64,000 bases of DNA from a virus. Below are positions 37,122 to 47,435 of the stretch, piece by piece (positions within the stretch are counted from its first letter, which is position 1; each line of letters opens with the position of its first letter). Where the stretch lies: positions 97,183 to 161,182 of the IMG/VR virus record IMGVR_UViG_3300010158_000028; one strand, given 5' to 3'. The notes under the pieces are model-generated. The model saw only the letters and a list, made by a program, of their open reading frames with translations, made no database searches and was not told the DNA's origin. A program made the translations under genes and the position numbers.

Positions 37122-39915
37122 TAACTTTTTGGACGTTTGTGACAATATTTTTAGTATTTGAAGTAAATGCAGTATCTACTTTAATAGTATTGGCATTTAC
37201 AAAAGTAACAGTTTTAGTCTCATCAAAATACAGATTAATTGTTACATTAGTTGCAGTAACACCAATTGTATTTTGAGTAATTAGATATTTACTATTTGAT
37301 AAACTTAATACCGTTTCTGTATTACCAGTTGACAGATAGATAATATCACCATCTTGGATATCATTAATAAAGTTACTATTATTACCAAATACTGTATTTG
37401 ATCCAGAATTAACATTTACTGTATTTGCAACATGACGATATACACCAGTAAATATTACAACATCTCCAACATTGACATAATTCATTAAGTTGGCAGTTGT
37501 ATTTGTAGTTGCATTAGCACCATATACAATATTGAATGTTGTGGGTAATGCTTTTACTGTTATGTATTGATTTACTTCATCTGGTGTAACTATTTCAGTA
37601 TTATTATCAATTCTTGTAACAAATGTTTTTGTACCTAATGGATGAACAATATCTTGTAATGGTTTCTTAAATTTATTGTAGTCTGTCTGTGAACTAATTA
37701 CATATGAAAAATTGTGATATTTGTTACCGTCTTGCATAACTTTATCTGCACTCAAGTGACCGTCAGTATTCAAATAGATACCCGGATAACGAATTAAACC
37801 ATTCTCAAAACCTGCAGTTGCTTTAGCACGACCATCACCATAAACTAATACACTACCAGAAACTACATTACCGGTAACTCCACCATCATCTGAAATGATT
37901 TTTTTAGTTTTATCAAAAGTTCCTTTATAATTAAATAGTCTAATGAATCCGGTATTTTGATCAAATTCATCAACATAAGCTGAAAATGTTGTTGATATAT
38001 TACTTGTTCCCTGATACACTCTTGTATTGGAAACAAATAACTGTCCTTCAGTAACATTTGATAAACTTAAATCCATATTTCTTAAAGATATGATTGGCGC
38101 TTCAACATAATCATATCCATAACTAACAATACGAATTGAAGATATTGCACCAATTCTTGAGGTTGTTAATGAATATATTTCACCATCTCCCAATACTTCA
38201 CTCACGTAAACATTAGCATTTGCACCAGAAGTTGTGTTTATTGTAATCGTAGGTAATGCATCTCTTCTATAACCTTCACCACCTAATGTATATGCATTTG
38301 ATGAATGATTGTTAATTGTTACTGTTTTAATACCAGTATTACCTGAATGAATAGCACTAACATATGCATTAGCACCATATCCAGAACCACCAAGAAAGTT
38401 TAATGTTTGTCCAACCGCATATCCATTACCACCATTACCAATTATAATTCTACCTAATGAACCAATTTTATATAAATCATTTCTTACAATTTTATATACA
38501 GTAACACCAGAAATATCATTTTTAAAATTTTCAGCAAATGAAATTGTGTGAGTAGTAACTCCAGTAATTTCATAGATATCTTCCATCTTATTTTGGATGT
38601 ATAATCTTACATAATTACCAACTTCAAATGAATCAGTTAAATCCTGTGTTGCATCTGTTATTATGTTTGTATCTTTAACAATAAAACATGAAGTTATTAT
38701 CATGATATCTTCATAACTTTCATTATAAAAACTATACGTATCAAGTGTTGGTCTTGCTCTATATCCACCACCGCCTTGATCTAATTCAATAAACGATAAT
38801 GGATAAACATTAAAAGATTGATATGTGCCGATATTACCAATTGTAATAGCATTGGCAACATTTATATTTGCGTATTGTCCATGAAGAGTTTCAATGGATG
38901 TATTGCGAACATTTACTTTACGAACAATTGATTTATCAACTAAATTGATAAATGCCTTTGCTTCTGCACCATATGGAGCATTTTCAAATCCTCCTTTAAA
39001 ATCTAAGGTAGTTACATAATCATCATATAATGAAGATATTTCACTTTCTTTTCTAAATCCAAAACCAGGATTAGTTAAAAGAATATCAGTAACAGAACCT
39101 TTTGTTGTGTTACCAACATATGCCAAAGCACCTACTGGATTATTTGCAGAAGGATTTAAACCACCAACAATAGTAACTGGATCACCATCATAGTCAATAT
39201 CTGGATCATAACCATTATAGTAAAGACCTCTATTTTTAGAATCAATTTTAATTTCTGATAACGCACCAATTAGACGACCTGATACAGTTACATCAACAAC
39301 ACCATTATTGTATGTTGCATCTACAGTTTCACCAGTCTCAAATAATCTTTCGACATTTGAAACATAAATTTCAATATATGAAATGCCTAATTGCCGATCA
39401 ATAGATTCAATGACTTTTTCTACTACGGCAGTTGCTTTAGATATTCTACCTGTTATTTTTGTTTTTTCAATATTAAAGATATTGTTATCATCTGTATCAA
39501 TTCTAAGTGCCAATGGCAATACCCATTTACCATCGGAAGTTTTTATTATATCTTCTTTAGGATAGTAAATGTCTATATTTTCATTATATAAAGCACGGAA
39601 TAGAAACTTAACTGAATCTGGTGTACCGTTAGATTTATAAAATGTTGTAATTAATTTTAAGAATAATTTTTTATCTGCCAATATATTATTTGGAAAATAT
39701 GGCATTAAATCTCGTTTTAATAATTCTAAGTAATCGGCATCTGCATTATCTAAATCAATAGAATTTTTAAGCGCAGTTAATTCATAACTTATTTGGTTAT
39801 TTGTTTCTAACCATTCGTAGTATTTTTTAAGAAAAGTTACAAATACAGGATGTTCAGACCGAACAAATTCTGGTAATTGTTTTTCTACTAGTATAGATGT
39901 TAAAACTTGATCCAT
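37117..39915 (-). CDS. 7: Baseplate wedge protein, gp7-like by position
   Basis: 932 residues (T4 gp7 is 1032). Start 'MDQVLTSILVEKQLPEFVRSE', then 'FVTFLKKYYEWLET' and 'LKLITTFYKSNGTPDSVKFLFR' (about 95-116), a helical motif typical of the equivalent protein in aquatic T4-like phages. The remainder is Gly/Asn/Thr-rich beta structure with several 'GxGGNGYAVGQTLNF' repeats. Position between gp6 and gp8 corresponds to T4 gp7, the wedge scaffold. The sequence itself does not prove orthology. Confidence 0.68.
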   Translation of the reverse strand: MDQVLTSILVEKQLPEFVRSEHPVFVTFLKKYYEWLETNNQISYELTALKNSIDLDNADADYLELLKRDLMPYFPNNILADKKLFLKLITTFYKSNGTPDSVKFLFRALYNENIDIYYPKEDIIKTSDGKWVLPLALRIDTDDNNIFNIEKTKITGRISKATAVVEKVIESIDRQLGISYIEIYVSNVERLFETGETVDATYNNGVVDVTVSGRLIGALSEIKIDSKNRGLYYNGYDPDIDYDGDPVTIVGGLNPSANNPVGALAYVGNTTKGSVTDILLTNPGFGFRKESEISSLYDDYVTTLDFKGGFENAPYGAEAKAFINLVDKSIVRKVNVRNTSIETLHGQYANINVANAITIGNIGTYQSFNVYPLSFIELDQGGGGYRARPTLDTYSFYNESYEDIMIITSCFIVKDTNIITDATQDLTDSFEVGNYVRLYIQNKMEDIYEITGVTTHTISFAENFKNDISGVTVYKIVRNDLYKIGSLGRIIIGNGGNGYAVGQTLNFLGGSGYGANAYVSAIHSGNTGIKTVTINNHSSNAYTLGGEGYRRDALPTITINTTSGANANVYVSEVLGDGEIYSLTTSRIGAISSIRIVSYGYDYVEAPIISLRNMDLSLSNVTEGQLFVSNTRVYQGTSNISTTFSAYVDEFDQNTGFIRLFNYKGTFDKTKKIISDDGGVTGNVVSGSVLVYGDGRAKATAGFENGLIRYPGIYLNTDGHLSADKVMQDGNKYHNFSYVISSQTDYNKFKKPLQDIVHPLGTKTFVTRIDNNTEIVTPDEVNQYITVKALPTTFNIVYGANATTNTTANLMNYVNVGDVVIFTGVYRHVANTVNVNSGSNTVFGNNSNFINDIQDGDIIYLSTGNTETVLSLSNSKYLITQNTIGVTATNVTINLYFDETKTVTFVNANTIKVDTAFTSNTKNIVTNVQKVK

Positions 39916-41987
39916 TAGACGATCACTGTCTTAACAACAATACTGGTTGGATCTTGGTCATCTAATACTAACATTTTATTTAAACTTGATTGAATAACAC
40001 TACTCATAGGTTTAATATGTATCATAATATCACCAAAATCATTATTAACTGCGATAGGATTAAAGTTATTAATATATATTTTACCTAGTTTGTAATCAAT
40101 TGTTCCAGTAACGCCATTATTTCTATTGTTATTAATAATAATTTTGGTACTCTGACTACTAATCTCGTCAGTCTTGTAGTATGAGATTCTTATTTGTCCA
40201 TATCTACCTTGAAGAACTGCAAGACCCTCTCCTAATTGCCCACCGCCTCCTGTAATCTGAACTGCTGCAGTTGTATAACCAATACCCGGTGTTAATACTG
40301 TAATTGATGCTATCTTACCATTAACAATAGTTGCAGATGCCGTTGCACCCGCACCATCACCAACAATAGTAACAGTTGGTGTAGATATATAATTAATACC
40401 TGGATTAGATACTGTAATAGATTCCAAACCAGTATATGATGATGGAACTTCCTCAAAGAAACATTGTCTATTTATTCCACTTTCATCAGCAACAGTAAAA
40501 TCTGGTGATGAATAGAAATTATCATTTGTTGTTCCTCTGGTTAATTCAAATCCAAAATCTAAAATATAATTGTCTGAATTAATTAAATCTGGTCTAAATT
40601 TCTTTGCAACAAATAATGTTGCTTCATTAGAAACAATTGATCTATCATAAGCATCAACGCTTGTTTCCATACCAGAGAAATTAAAATAACTATTAAACTT
40701 GTTTAGATTAGTTGCACAATAATTACTAATTAATGTTTTAATATTTTCCACTAATACACTTTGTTGTGTATTTAATTTTGCTTTATTAAAATAAACTTTT
40801 GATATTACTTTAAGATAATTATAATCAACATCTACAATTTCCGGTGTAACAGTCAACATACTGATGGGTTTCAATATGTTATTTTTTACATAATCTTTTT
40901 CTGTTTGTGATACTTCAAAACCTAATTTTGGTTTTGCGGATACAAATACTTTACCGTAAACTGGTGGATTGTTTTCTTCTCCACCCCAAACATTAACTGC
41001 TTCAAATTGTGGATATTTTTGTTGGATTAATCTGATATAATCGTTCTTTGTTACTGCACGATTTTGTGCTAATAGACTTAATGGTGCACCAAACTTAATC
41101 TCATCAACGGTTTCCCTACTTTGACCACCAGATGCTTTTGATACTGGACTAATAGAAAATTGAGAATAACCGCCAACTGGAGATGTTGCAATAAAATTGT
41201 TGGCATAATTTGCCAATGAACCGTGTGTAATCAAATAGTCGGTTTTTATTACTGCGCCATCTGGAACACCTTTACTAATTACATTATCGCCAAAGTAAAT
41301 ATCATATTTACCGTTATAACCTTCTTGTAAAAAGTAAACCTCAGAATTTGCGGTAATATTTAAATCATTTTCCGATCTATCATAAACAACAACGGTGGTA
41401 TTTGAAACTGATTGTTGAACACTCACTACCAATGTAGTTGTATCTATGTTACTATCATTTAAAGTAAAAATCTGTTTTGGATTTGAACTTACACTATTTA
41501 CTGTTTCGTATGATGCTAACTGACCTTCATAAATTGGTATATTTTGAAATACAAAATTATAACCAACTTTATCAACCGAATATGCATCTAATGTAATAAA
41601 TTTATATGTTGTGCCGTCAATCTGTTCTGAGAAAAATACATAACCTTTTGGTATGAGTAAAGAACCTGGTGTTGTATCTGCCGATGCAATAGTTATATTA
41701 ACAATTGCTCTTGGTGCTGTAGCTGATCTTGGAACATAATTTAATTTTTTAGCATGAGAAACAACAGAACTTCTAAGTAATGCAGTATCTAAAAATGATT
41801 CGTTTGCAATCATATTTAAATAATATGCATTATAGTGTGTATTATATGCCAATACATCTAAAAGAATATTAAGACCTGACCCTTCAAAATCATAATCTTG
41901 AAATTGAGTTTGTTGTCTTAAAAAATCTCTTAAATTGGATTTTATTTGGTCAAAATCTAATTCAGTAACTTGGAGTCTATCTGCCAT
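39915..41987 (-). CDS. 6: Baseplate wedge protein gp6
   Basis: 690 residues (T4 gp6 is 660). It forms the ring that holds wedges together. Conserved stretches: 'ELDFDQIKSNLRDFLRQQ', then 'DFEGSGLNILLDVLAYNTHYNAYYLNMIANESFLDTA' (quoted in part), 'VVSHAKKLNYVPRSATAPRA' and 'ETVDEIKFGAPLSLLAQNRAVTKNDY'. These are hallmark gp6/BaseJ-type sequences. One-base overlap with the gp7-like gene. Confidence 0.95.
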   Translation of the reverse strand: MADRLQVTELDFDQIKSNLRDFLRQQTQFQDYDFEGSGLNILLDVLAYNTHYNAYYLNMIANESFLDTALLRSSVVSHAKKLNYVPRSATAPRAIVNITIASADTTPGSLLIPKGYVFFSEQIDGTTYKFITLDAYSVDKVGYNFVFQNIPIYEGQLASYETVNSVSSNPKQIFTLNDSNIDTTTLVVSVQQSVSNTTVVVYDRSENDLNITANSEVYFLQEGYNGKYDIYFGDNVISKGVPDGAVIKTDYLITHGSLANYANNFIATSPVGGYSQFSISPVSKASGGQSRETVDEIKFGAPLSLLAQNRAVTKNDYIRLIQQKYPQFEAVNVWGGEENNPPVYGKVFVSAKPKLGFEVSQTEKDYVKNNILKPISMLTVTPEIVDVDYNYLKVISKVYFNKAKLNTQQSVLVENIKTLISNYCATNLNKFNSYFNFSGMETSVDAYDRSIVSNEATLFVAKKFRPDLINSDNYILDFGFELTRGTTNDNFYSSPDFTVADESGINRQCFFEEVPSSYTGLESITVSNPGINYISTPTVTIVGDGAGATASATIVNGKIASITVLTPGIGYTTAAVQITGGGGQLGEGLAVLQGRYGQIRISYYKTDEISSQSTKIIINNNRNNGVTGTIDYKLGKIYINNFNPIAVNNDFGDIMIHIKPMSSVIQSSLNKMLVLDDQDPTSIVVKTVIV

Positions 41988-41988
41988 T

Positions 41989-42396
41989 TTATCTTTCTCT
42001 TGCTAAGAAAAATTCTATTTGAACGGGTTCTTGTTTATTCACAGTTGTAAATGTCATACTAACAGTAAATCTATTATTATCATAATCTGGAGTCACTTGA
42101 ATATCTTGTATACTGACCCGTGGTTCAAAATTTATAATTGTCTGTTTTATCTCTTTTTGTAAAATACTTGCACTAATTGAATCCATATTCTCAAATAACA
42201 TTTTCCTGACATTTGAACCAATCTCAGGATGAAAAGGTTTTTCAAAATGGTTTAACAAAATTAGATTCTTTACTGAATTTACAATTGCACTCATATCCGT
42301 CAAAATATTAATGTCTTTTTTGATTGGATGAGCAATGAAATTTAAATCTAAATCTCTATATCTATTTTTATTACTATTGTTATATGCGATTGCCAT
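41989..42396 (-). CDS. 25: Baseplate wedge protein gp25
   Basis: 135 residues (T4 gp25 is 132). Small sheath-nucleating wedge protein with a lysozyme-like (gpW/gp25) fold, without enzymatic activity. Recognisable: 'DLDLNFIAHPIKKDI', 'VKNLILLNHFEKPFHPEIGS', and the final 'EFFLARER' common to this family. Lies immediately before gp6, as in many contractile systems. Confidence 0.95.
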   Translation of the reverse strand: MAIAYNNSNKNRYRDLDLNFIAHPIKKDINILTDMSAIVNSVKNLILLNHFEKPFHPEIGSNVRKMLFENMDSISASILQKEIKQTIINFEPRVSIQDIQVTPDYDNNRFTVSMTFTTVNKQEPVQIEFFLARER

Positions 42397-42415
42397 TTAG
42401 TATTTATCTGTTATT

Positions 42416-43264
42416 TTAAGATGAAAGTAATTTTTCTTTATATAAATCTGTACCAATATAATTGTTAATCAAATAAGTTTGTGTATTTCCAACTGATCCC
42501 AAACGATTTACCAACATGTAATCATTAAGAATATTCATTGAATTGCCAAAAACAGTAAAATCATGAGTTCTTCTATCCCACAATAAATTATTTGCAGTAA
42601 GTGCATGTGCATATAATGCATCTACACCAACTGAAGATAAGTTAGAATATACATTACTATATCCAGTATCAGGATCAACTGATGTTCGTTTTGAATTTTG
42701 TAAGGTAATAATATCATTCGTTATAACTGCAGTATTAGAAGTAATTTCATCATTTACAAATAAACTGGTCATGCATCCTAACAACGGTAAAGCATTTGCA
42801 GAACCATCAATGTTATGGACTAATAATATTGTAGTTTGTCCAAGACTCATTATTTTAACATGATCGGGTATATTAGTACCTGCTGTTCCTAAAGATGTTG
42901 TTAATCCCGATATATTTGAAGTGTGTTTTTTAAAATAATTTATTGTATTTGTGCTGAAAGTATTATATAAAGAATTTGTTGCATTACCTGTTGCTGAATT
43001 ATTATCCCAAACTTCAATACTATTAATTAAACTTTTCATTGAATTTACTTGTGTTTGTAGACTTGCAACTACATTTACTGTTGGATCTCTGTAATAATCT
43101 GTTAAATTAGTTGGTCCATTTCTCACTAATTCTTTTTGCCATTCTTTTAAACCAAAAGGTGAGTTATTTAAAGTTTCTTTTGTTTCATTCGTCAATTCAA
43201 TAGAATTACCAAACTTTGTATTATCAAAATTTATTTGTAATTTACTAATAATTGATGTTGTCAT
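42416..43264 (-). CDS. Conserved baseplate-region protein (282 aa)
   Basis: 282 residues between the hub needle-like protein and gp25. The N-terminus ('ISKLQINFDNTKFGNSIELTN') may mimic a tail-protein attachment arm. The rest is mixed with no motif that I recognise. Conserved position in a baseplate operon argues for a virion component. Function unknown. Confidence 0.55.
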   Translation of the reverse strand: MTTSIISKLQINFDNTKFGNSIELTNETKETLNNSPFGLKEWQKELVRNGPTNLTDYYRDPTVNVVASLQTQVNSMKSLINSIEVWDNNSATGNATNSLYNTFSTNTINYFKKHTSNISGLTTSLGTAGTNIPDHVKIMSLGQTTILLVHNIDGSANALPLLGCMTSLFVNDEITSNTAVITNDIITLQNSKRTSVDPDTGYSNVYSNLSSVGVDALYAHALTANNLLWDRRTHDFTVFGNSMNILNDYMLVNRLGSVGNTQTYLINNYIGTDLYKEKLLSS

Positions 43265-43282
43265 AATAATTTCCTTTATAAA

Positions 43283-44269
43283 TTAAGCAAAAGTACCAAC
43301 CATACTAGGCGTTGGTATACCTGTTGTTGGAGTTGCAGGATGAACATGTAGATTATGTTCTACTCGTATACCTGCCATTGATCCCATTGCATCTCTAACA
43401 TATCCACCAACAACTATTCCACTAAGAACTAATGGTGCAAGCACAGATGTTGCTGATGAAATAGGTAATACCGCAGAAATTGTACCTGTACCTATATAAT
43501 GTCCTAACATTCCAGTAAGAGGACTTCCCATATTTCTAATTGTACCTGGAATTGCAACACCATCTACACCAATTGTTATTCCGCCATATTTAGTAACAAA
43601 ACCACCAGGACTACCCGAAAGATTACCAGTAGGATCAACAATAGGAACAACAGATGTACCTGAAGTAATGATGCCGTCAGCATTAATCTGTCCTGTAGAA
43701 ACAACAGATTTAGAAGTTAACCCACCATTGATATTAACATCAGCTTCAATCTGCATACTTACTGGCGCATTTATTGCCACTGTAGAAGCTGGATTTAATA
43801 TACCACCGGCAGTTATTCTAGTATCACCTGATGAATTTAATATAGTAGTACCTTTAACAATCTGAGTAAAATCACCACCAACTTCCATTGTAAAATCTTT
43901 TGCAACTTTCATTGTTAAATCTTTTTGGCAATCAATAATTGCATCACCAATAACAGTTATCTTACACAATCCAGAAACATATATTTGATTATCACCAATG
44001 ACAATTTCATAATTATCACCAAAAACTTTATTTACTCTTTTTCCATCTGGATGTAATTCAAAAAATGTACCACTTCTATGTTGAAGTCTTACTGATTCTC
44101 TACCCTTTACATCATACATTAAAAGAGAATGACCTGAAGATGATTCCCATAACTGTGAATTTTTATAATCTGGTGGAAAATCTTCATCAATTGGAGATGG
44201 CGGTTCTAGTAGTGTATCTGAACCAGAAACTTTAAACGCTAATTTTGTAGTATCAACTTTGTCTACCAT
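43283..44269 (-). CDS. gp5-like central spike (beta-helix part)
   Basis: 328 residues. From about 45: 'HSLLMYDVKGRESVRLQHRSGTFFELHPDGK', quoted in part, then regularly spaced beta repeats ('NQIYVSGLCKITVIGDAIID', 'KDLTMKVAKDFTMEVGGDFTQ'). These are the gp5/VgrG triple-stranded beta-helix pattern of the membrane-piercing needle. The C-terminal ~100 residues contain a 'HNLHVHP' segment that could hold a metal at a PAAR-like tip. No lysozyme domain is present. The OB-fold part is encoded separately in the gene just upstream (44,287-45,492). Confidence 0.72.
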   Translation of the reverse strand: MVDKVDTTKLAFKVSGSDTLLEPPSPIDEDFPPDYKNSQLWESSSGHSLLMYDVKGRESVRLQHRSGTFFELHPDGKRVNKVFGDNYEIVIGDNQIYVSGLCKITVIGDAIIDCQKDLTMKVAKDFTMEVGGDFTQIVKGTTILNSSGDTRITAGGILNPASTVAINAPVSMQIEADVNINGGLTSKSVVSTGQINADGIITSGTSVVPIVDPTGNLSGSPGGFVTKYGGITIGVDGVAIPGTIRNMGSPLTGMLGHYIGTGTISAVLPISSATSVLAPLVLSGIVVGGYVRDAMGSMAGIRVEHNLHVHPATPTTGIPTPSMVGTFA

Positions 44270-44286
44270 TTTATTTTCCTATCATA

Positions 44287-45492
44287 TTAAGCAATTGGTT
44301 TTGGTGCCGCAGATGCTGTTGATTTTTGTTGTTCTTTAGAAGGTATAGCAGCAATCGCAGAAGAAACCGAACTTGTTGCGCCAGCAATTGATTGTGTAAT
44401 AAAATTATCTGAAGGTATTGATCCTGTAAGAGTAATTAAATTTGCATTTGCAATAGTAAGTGCATCACCTATTTGATTAGGACTTATTGTTATATTAGTA
44501 GCGAGAGTTGCATTAATAATATTTGCAGGTATTTCTGCTAATGATAATGCATTTCTAACTAATGCTTTAGACTCATTAAATACACTTTTAACTTCAGCAA
44601 ATAAATCTTTATAATCTGGTCCTAAAGTACCCGGTGAAATACCCAACAGATCACCACCCACAGAAAATACCGAAGAAACAAAAGCAAATAAACATTCTTT
44701 TATAAATTTTAATATTCTTGCAGGTAATGACAAAATCCAATTAACAACAGCACGAATTATTACGATATAAAGAATAAGTGCATTTGCAAATTTCTTTACA
44801 AGATTTATATAATAATTTAATTCTTTAATCTTTGCTGCTAACCATTTTAATTTTTCAGTCCAAACATTTACATCTGCTTGGGGAATAATACCCGTAGCAT
44901 CAAATCTTTTATTAATAACTTCACGTAATGTCCGAATAAATCCTAAATTTTTCAGTGCAGCATAAGCAGCACTTTTTTTAATGTCTGCAGCAACATCACA
45001 TGCATGAACTAGTTTTGAATTTGTTCTTTTTATTATTGTAAAATCGTAGTTGTATGCACCCCAGGGTGTTGTTGATGGATACATCAATTTTGCACCAGCA
45101 ACTGTAGAATCTGATGGAGGTAAACCTTTTTTTGATCTTTCTGATTCTGGTGAAGCAAAACCCTGTGTTGTATTTTCTTTTGATGTTTTAATACCAGGTA
45201 AAATACCAACAACAACAGGTTTTTGAGCAGCTGGACCATCAAGATAAAATCCTATTACCCACTTATCCAATGCAGTACCTGCAGCAAATATTGGATTATT
45301 TACTGGTGATAAAACAGATGCCCACGGTAAAGTCTCAAGTGGCATTTTTACTTTATCTGCAGTATCTTTACCAATAACTCTAATTTTAACTCTACCCAGC
45401 TTTAATGGATCATCCATCGCTTCAATAACGGCCATAAACCAAACAAAATTTGGATTTAGTCCTGGTGCAAATGATTGATAAACGTCATTCAT
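44287..45492 (-). CDS. 5: Baseplate hub protein with gp5 N-terminal OB-fold
   Basis: 401 residues. Residues ~15-105 ('NFVWFMAVIEAMDDPLKLGRVKIRVIG...LPWASVLSPVN...WVIGFYLDGPAAQKPVVVGILPG') form the gp5/VgrG-type OB-fold that binds the gp27 hub. The rest is helical, with a hydrophobic stretch near 225-265, and ends Ser/Ala-rich. T4 gp5 has OB-fold, lysozyme and needle in one chain. Here these are divided: OB domain here, needle in the next gene, and a lysozyme-like domain in the tail protein at 51,564. Confidence 0.8.
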   Translation of the reverse strand: MNDVYQSFAPGLNPNFVWFMAVIEAMDDPLKLGRVKIRVIGKDTADKVKMPLETLPWASVLSPVNNPIFAAGTALDKWVIGFYLDGPAAQKPVVVGILPGIKTSKENTTQGFASPESERSKKGLPPSDSTVAGAKLMYPSTTPWGAYNYDFTIIKRTNSKLVHACDVAADIKKSAAYAALKNLGFIRTLREVINKRFDATGIIPQADVNVWTEKLKWLAAKIKELNYYINLVKKFANALILYIVIIRAVVNWILSLPARILKFIKECLFAFVSSVFSVGGDLLGISPGTLGPDYKDLFAEVKSVFNESKALVRNALSLAEIPANIINATLATNITISPNQIGDALTIANANLITLTGSIPSDNFITQSIAGATSSVSSAIAAIPSKEQQKSTASAAPKPIA

Positions 45493-45504
45493 TATTATTT
45501 CCTG

Positions 45505-46830
45505 TTAACCATAGTTATCACTCCACTGTTCATATCGGAGACTATCTGCGTTTGTTAATGATGTTCTATTTGTAGAATCGGTAGAAATTTCTATTACGGT
45601 TTCATGTCTATCATATTTAACCATTTGTCGTGCTGCCAATATTATATATTTGCCACTTAAACTCTCATCTACTGAATTTCCAATAACATTTGTTCCACGA
45701 TTAGATATATGCAATTCAACAACTGCACCACAAATTAAATCAAAATTTCCAGGCATAACTAATTTAATTCTAAGACCCATATAATTTCTCATCAGTGCTG
45801 GTCTTTTTGCAATATACGTTACACCATCATCAATTTTGTTTATAGAATATGGTTCATTAGCTGTTATGAAAGAATTTTTTTGTGCTGCATCTGTTGTAGC
45901 ACCGTAAAAAACTTTAACACAAGAACTTCCATCATCTTGCCATTCTGGTGGTGGAGCATTTAGTCCAGTATCATTAAGATTCAAAAGACTATCCATCATG
46001 TTTACAATAGCTGGTTGATATTGCGTATATATCTTTTGACTTAGATGGTCAACAGAATATGTTGTTGTTCCATATATACCATTCTTTGCATTTTCATTTA
46101 GATTATATTGTGAAACAACTTCCATGTATCTTGCACCAAATAATGAATTATCTGTAGTGTTGCCAAAATTCTTTGGTTCATAGTTTAATTGATACTGTGC
46201 ATTTTGTTTAGAAAGAGCTGCAATTGAATAGAATGAATACCCCATCTTATTCTCATAGAACATAAAAGTTGGAGAATCATTCTCAAGTGAAACTGCTTTC
46301 TTTGTGCAGTCCAAAATACATTCTATTGGTTGTTTACCTGATAAAGTTACATCATGCATTCCAGCGGTTGCTTCCCATTTCCAAGTTTGACTTGGTTTTA
46401 CTTTTAATTCATTCGTCAATATATTAGCAACAATCTCAGAATACGTTTTGCCTTCATAAGTTTTATATACTTTTCTTGACCTTGAATTGTAGAATTCTTC
46501 AGAAACAAAATTTAATGAATATTGTTCTGTAGTTGGATTCAATGGCACTCTTTTGCTCATTTCATATATTTTAAATGTTTTTGAAATGCCAGCAATATTA
46601 CCCATCTTACTAATTACAACTTTAAGCATTTCAGAACCATCAAATGCTAATTTAGCCGCAATGTTATTTGAATCTGTAATTAAAATATTACCAGTCATAC
46701 ATGGATTAAAAACAGAATCAAATATATTCAATTCTTCATAGATACCAGTAATATCAAATTTACCCAATCGGGTTATTAGTGATAATTCTTTTACTTCAAA
46801 TTTTAAATTTTGATTTAGTTTTTCAGCCAT
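45505..46830 (-). CDS. 27: Baseplate hub protein, gp27-like
   Basis: 441 residues (T4 gp27 is 391). N-terminal 'LSLITRLGKFDITGIYEELNIFDSVFNPCMTGNILITDSN', seen in part, is the tube-like hub barrel start, with a second barrel around 200. 'SFYSIAALSKQNAQYQLNYEPK' and 'NRTSLTNADSLRYEQWSDN' follow. Position next to the gp5 OB protein and gp53 fits a trimeric hub connecting tube and spike. Orthology is inferred from fold pattern and context. Confidence 0.78.
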   Translation of the reverse strand: MAEKLNQNLKFEVKELSLITRLGKFDITGIYEELNIFDSVFNPCMTGNILITDSNNIAAKLAFDGSEMLKVVISKMGNIAGISKTFKIYEMSKRVPLNPTTEQYSLNFVSEEFYNSRSRKVYKTYEGKTYSEIVANILTNELKVKPSQTWKWEATAGMHDVTLSGKQPIECILDCTKKAVSLENDSPTFMFYENKMGYSFYSIAALSKQNAQYQLNYEPKNFGNTTDNSLFGARYMEVVSQYNLNENAKNGIYGTTTYSVDHLSQKIYTQYQPAIVNMMDSLLNLNDTGLNAPPPEWQDDGSSCVKVFYGATTDAAQKNSFITANEPYSINKIDDGVTYIAKRPALMRNYMGLRIKLVMPGNFDLICGAVVELHISNRGTNVIGNSVDESLSGKYIILAARQMVKYDRHETVIEISTDSTNRTSLTNADSLRYEQWSDNYG

Positions 46831-47434
46831 TACGTAAAACTCTTTGTAACTCAGAATGAATTCTATCTTTATATTCTGCTTTTATAACTTTAATCGTTCG
46901 TTTACTCTCATTTAATTCCATCATATAATCATAGTATGTTCTACGTAATTTAGTTATAACAACTCTCATTGCAGTACCATCAGGTAAAATATATTGAGTA
47001 GTTGATGGTGTAAGTGATGAATATGTTGATGCATCTATTGTTACATATTCTTCATTTATCTCACCAGTTTTTACAAGTGTTCTAGTCTCAAGTTTATAGT
47101 AATCGTAATAATGCGTTTTTGCCCAAGCAAGACCATAAGTATCTTCTATTGTGTCCATTAACTGTGAATATGTTAAAGGCCAATCTGTTTTAATATCCAT
47201 AATTCCATTGACTCGCATAATGAGCCAATGATATTCTGCATTACCATAAATTTTATAAGATACTGTTTCTGGAGTATCACCTTCAGAAATTACATAATCA
47301 TAATACGATGATGAATTTGATACAATACTATTGTATATTGTAAAATTGGCAGTTAGGTTTGTAACTGTATCTAAATTATCAGTTTCATCATTCTTATATA
47401 ATGTTGTTGGAAAGTTTGAGAAAAAATCTGACAT
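46823..47434 (-). CDS. 53: Baseplate wedge protein gp53
   Basis: 203 residues (T4 gp53 is 196). It binds gp6/gp25 and clamps wedges around the hub. The block 'SYYDYVISEGDTPETVSYKIYGNAEYHWLIMRVNGI' (in part) and 'WPLTYSQLMDTIEDTYGL' identify the family. The C-terminus ('ESKRTIKVIKAEYKDRIHSEL') is usual for it too. Overlaps the hub gene by 8 bases. Confidence 0.94.
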   Translation of the reverse strand: MSDFFSNFPTTLYKNDETDNLDTVTNLTANFTIYNSIVSNSSSYYDYVISEGDTPETVSYKIYGNAEYHWLIMRVNGIMDIKTDWPLTYSQLMDTIEDTYGLAWAKTHYYDYYKLETRTLVKTGEINEEYVTIDASTYSSLTPSTTQYILPDGTAMRVVITKLRRTYYDYMMELNESKRTIKVIKAEYKDRIHSELQRVLRNG

Positions 47435-47435
47435 T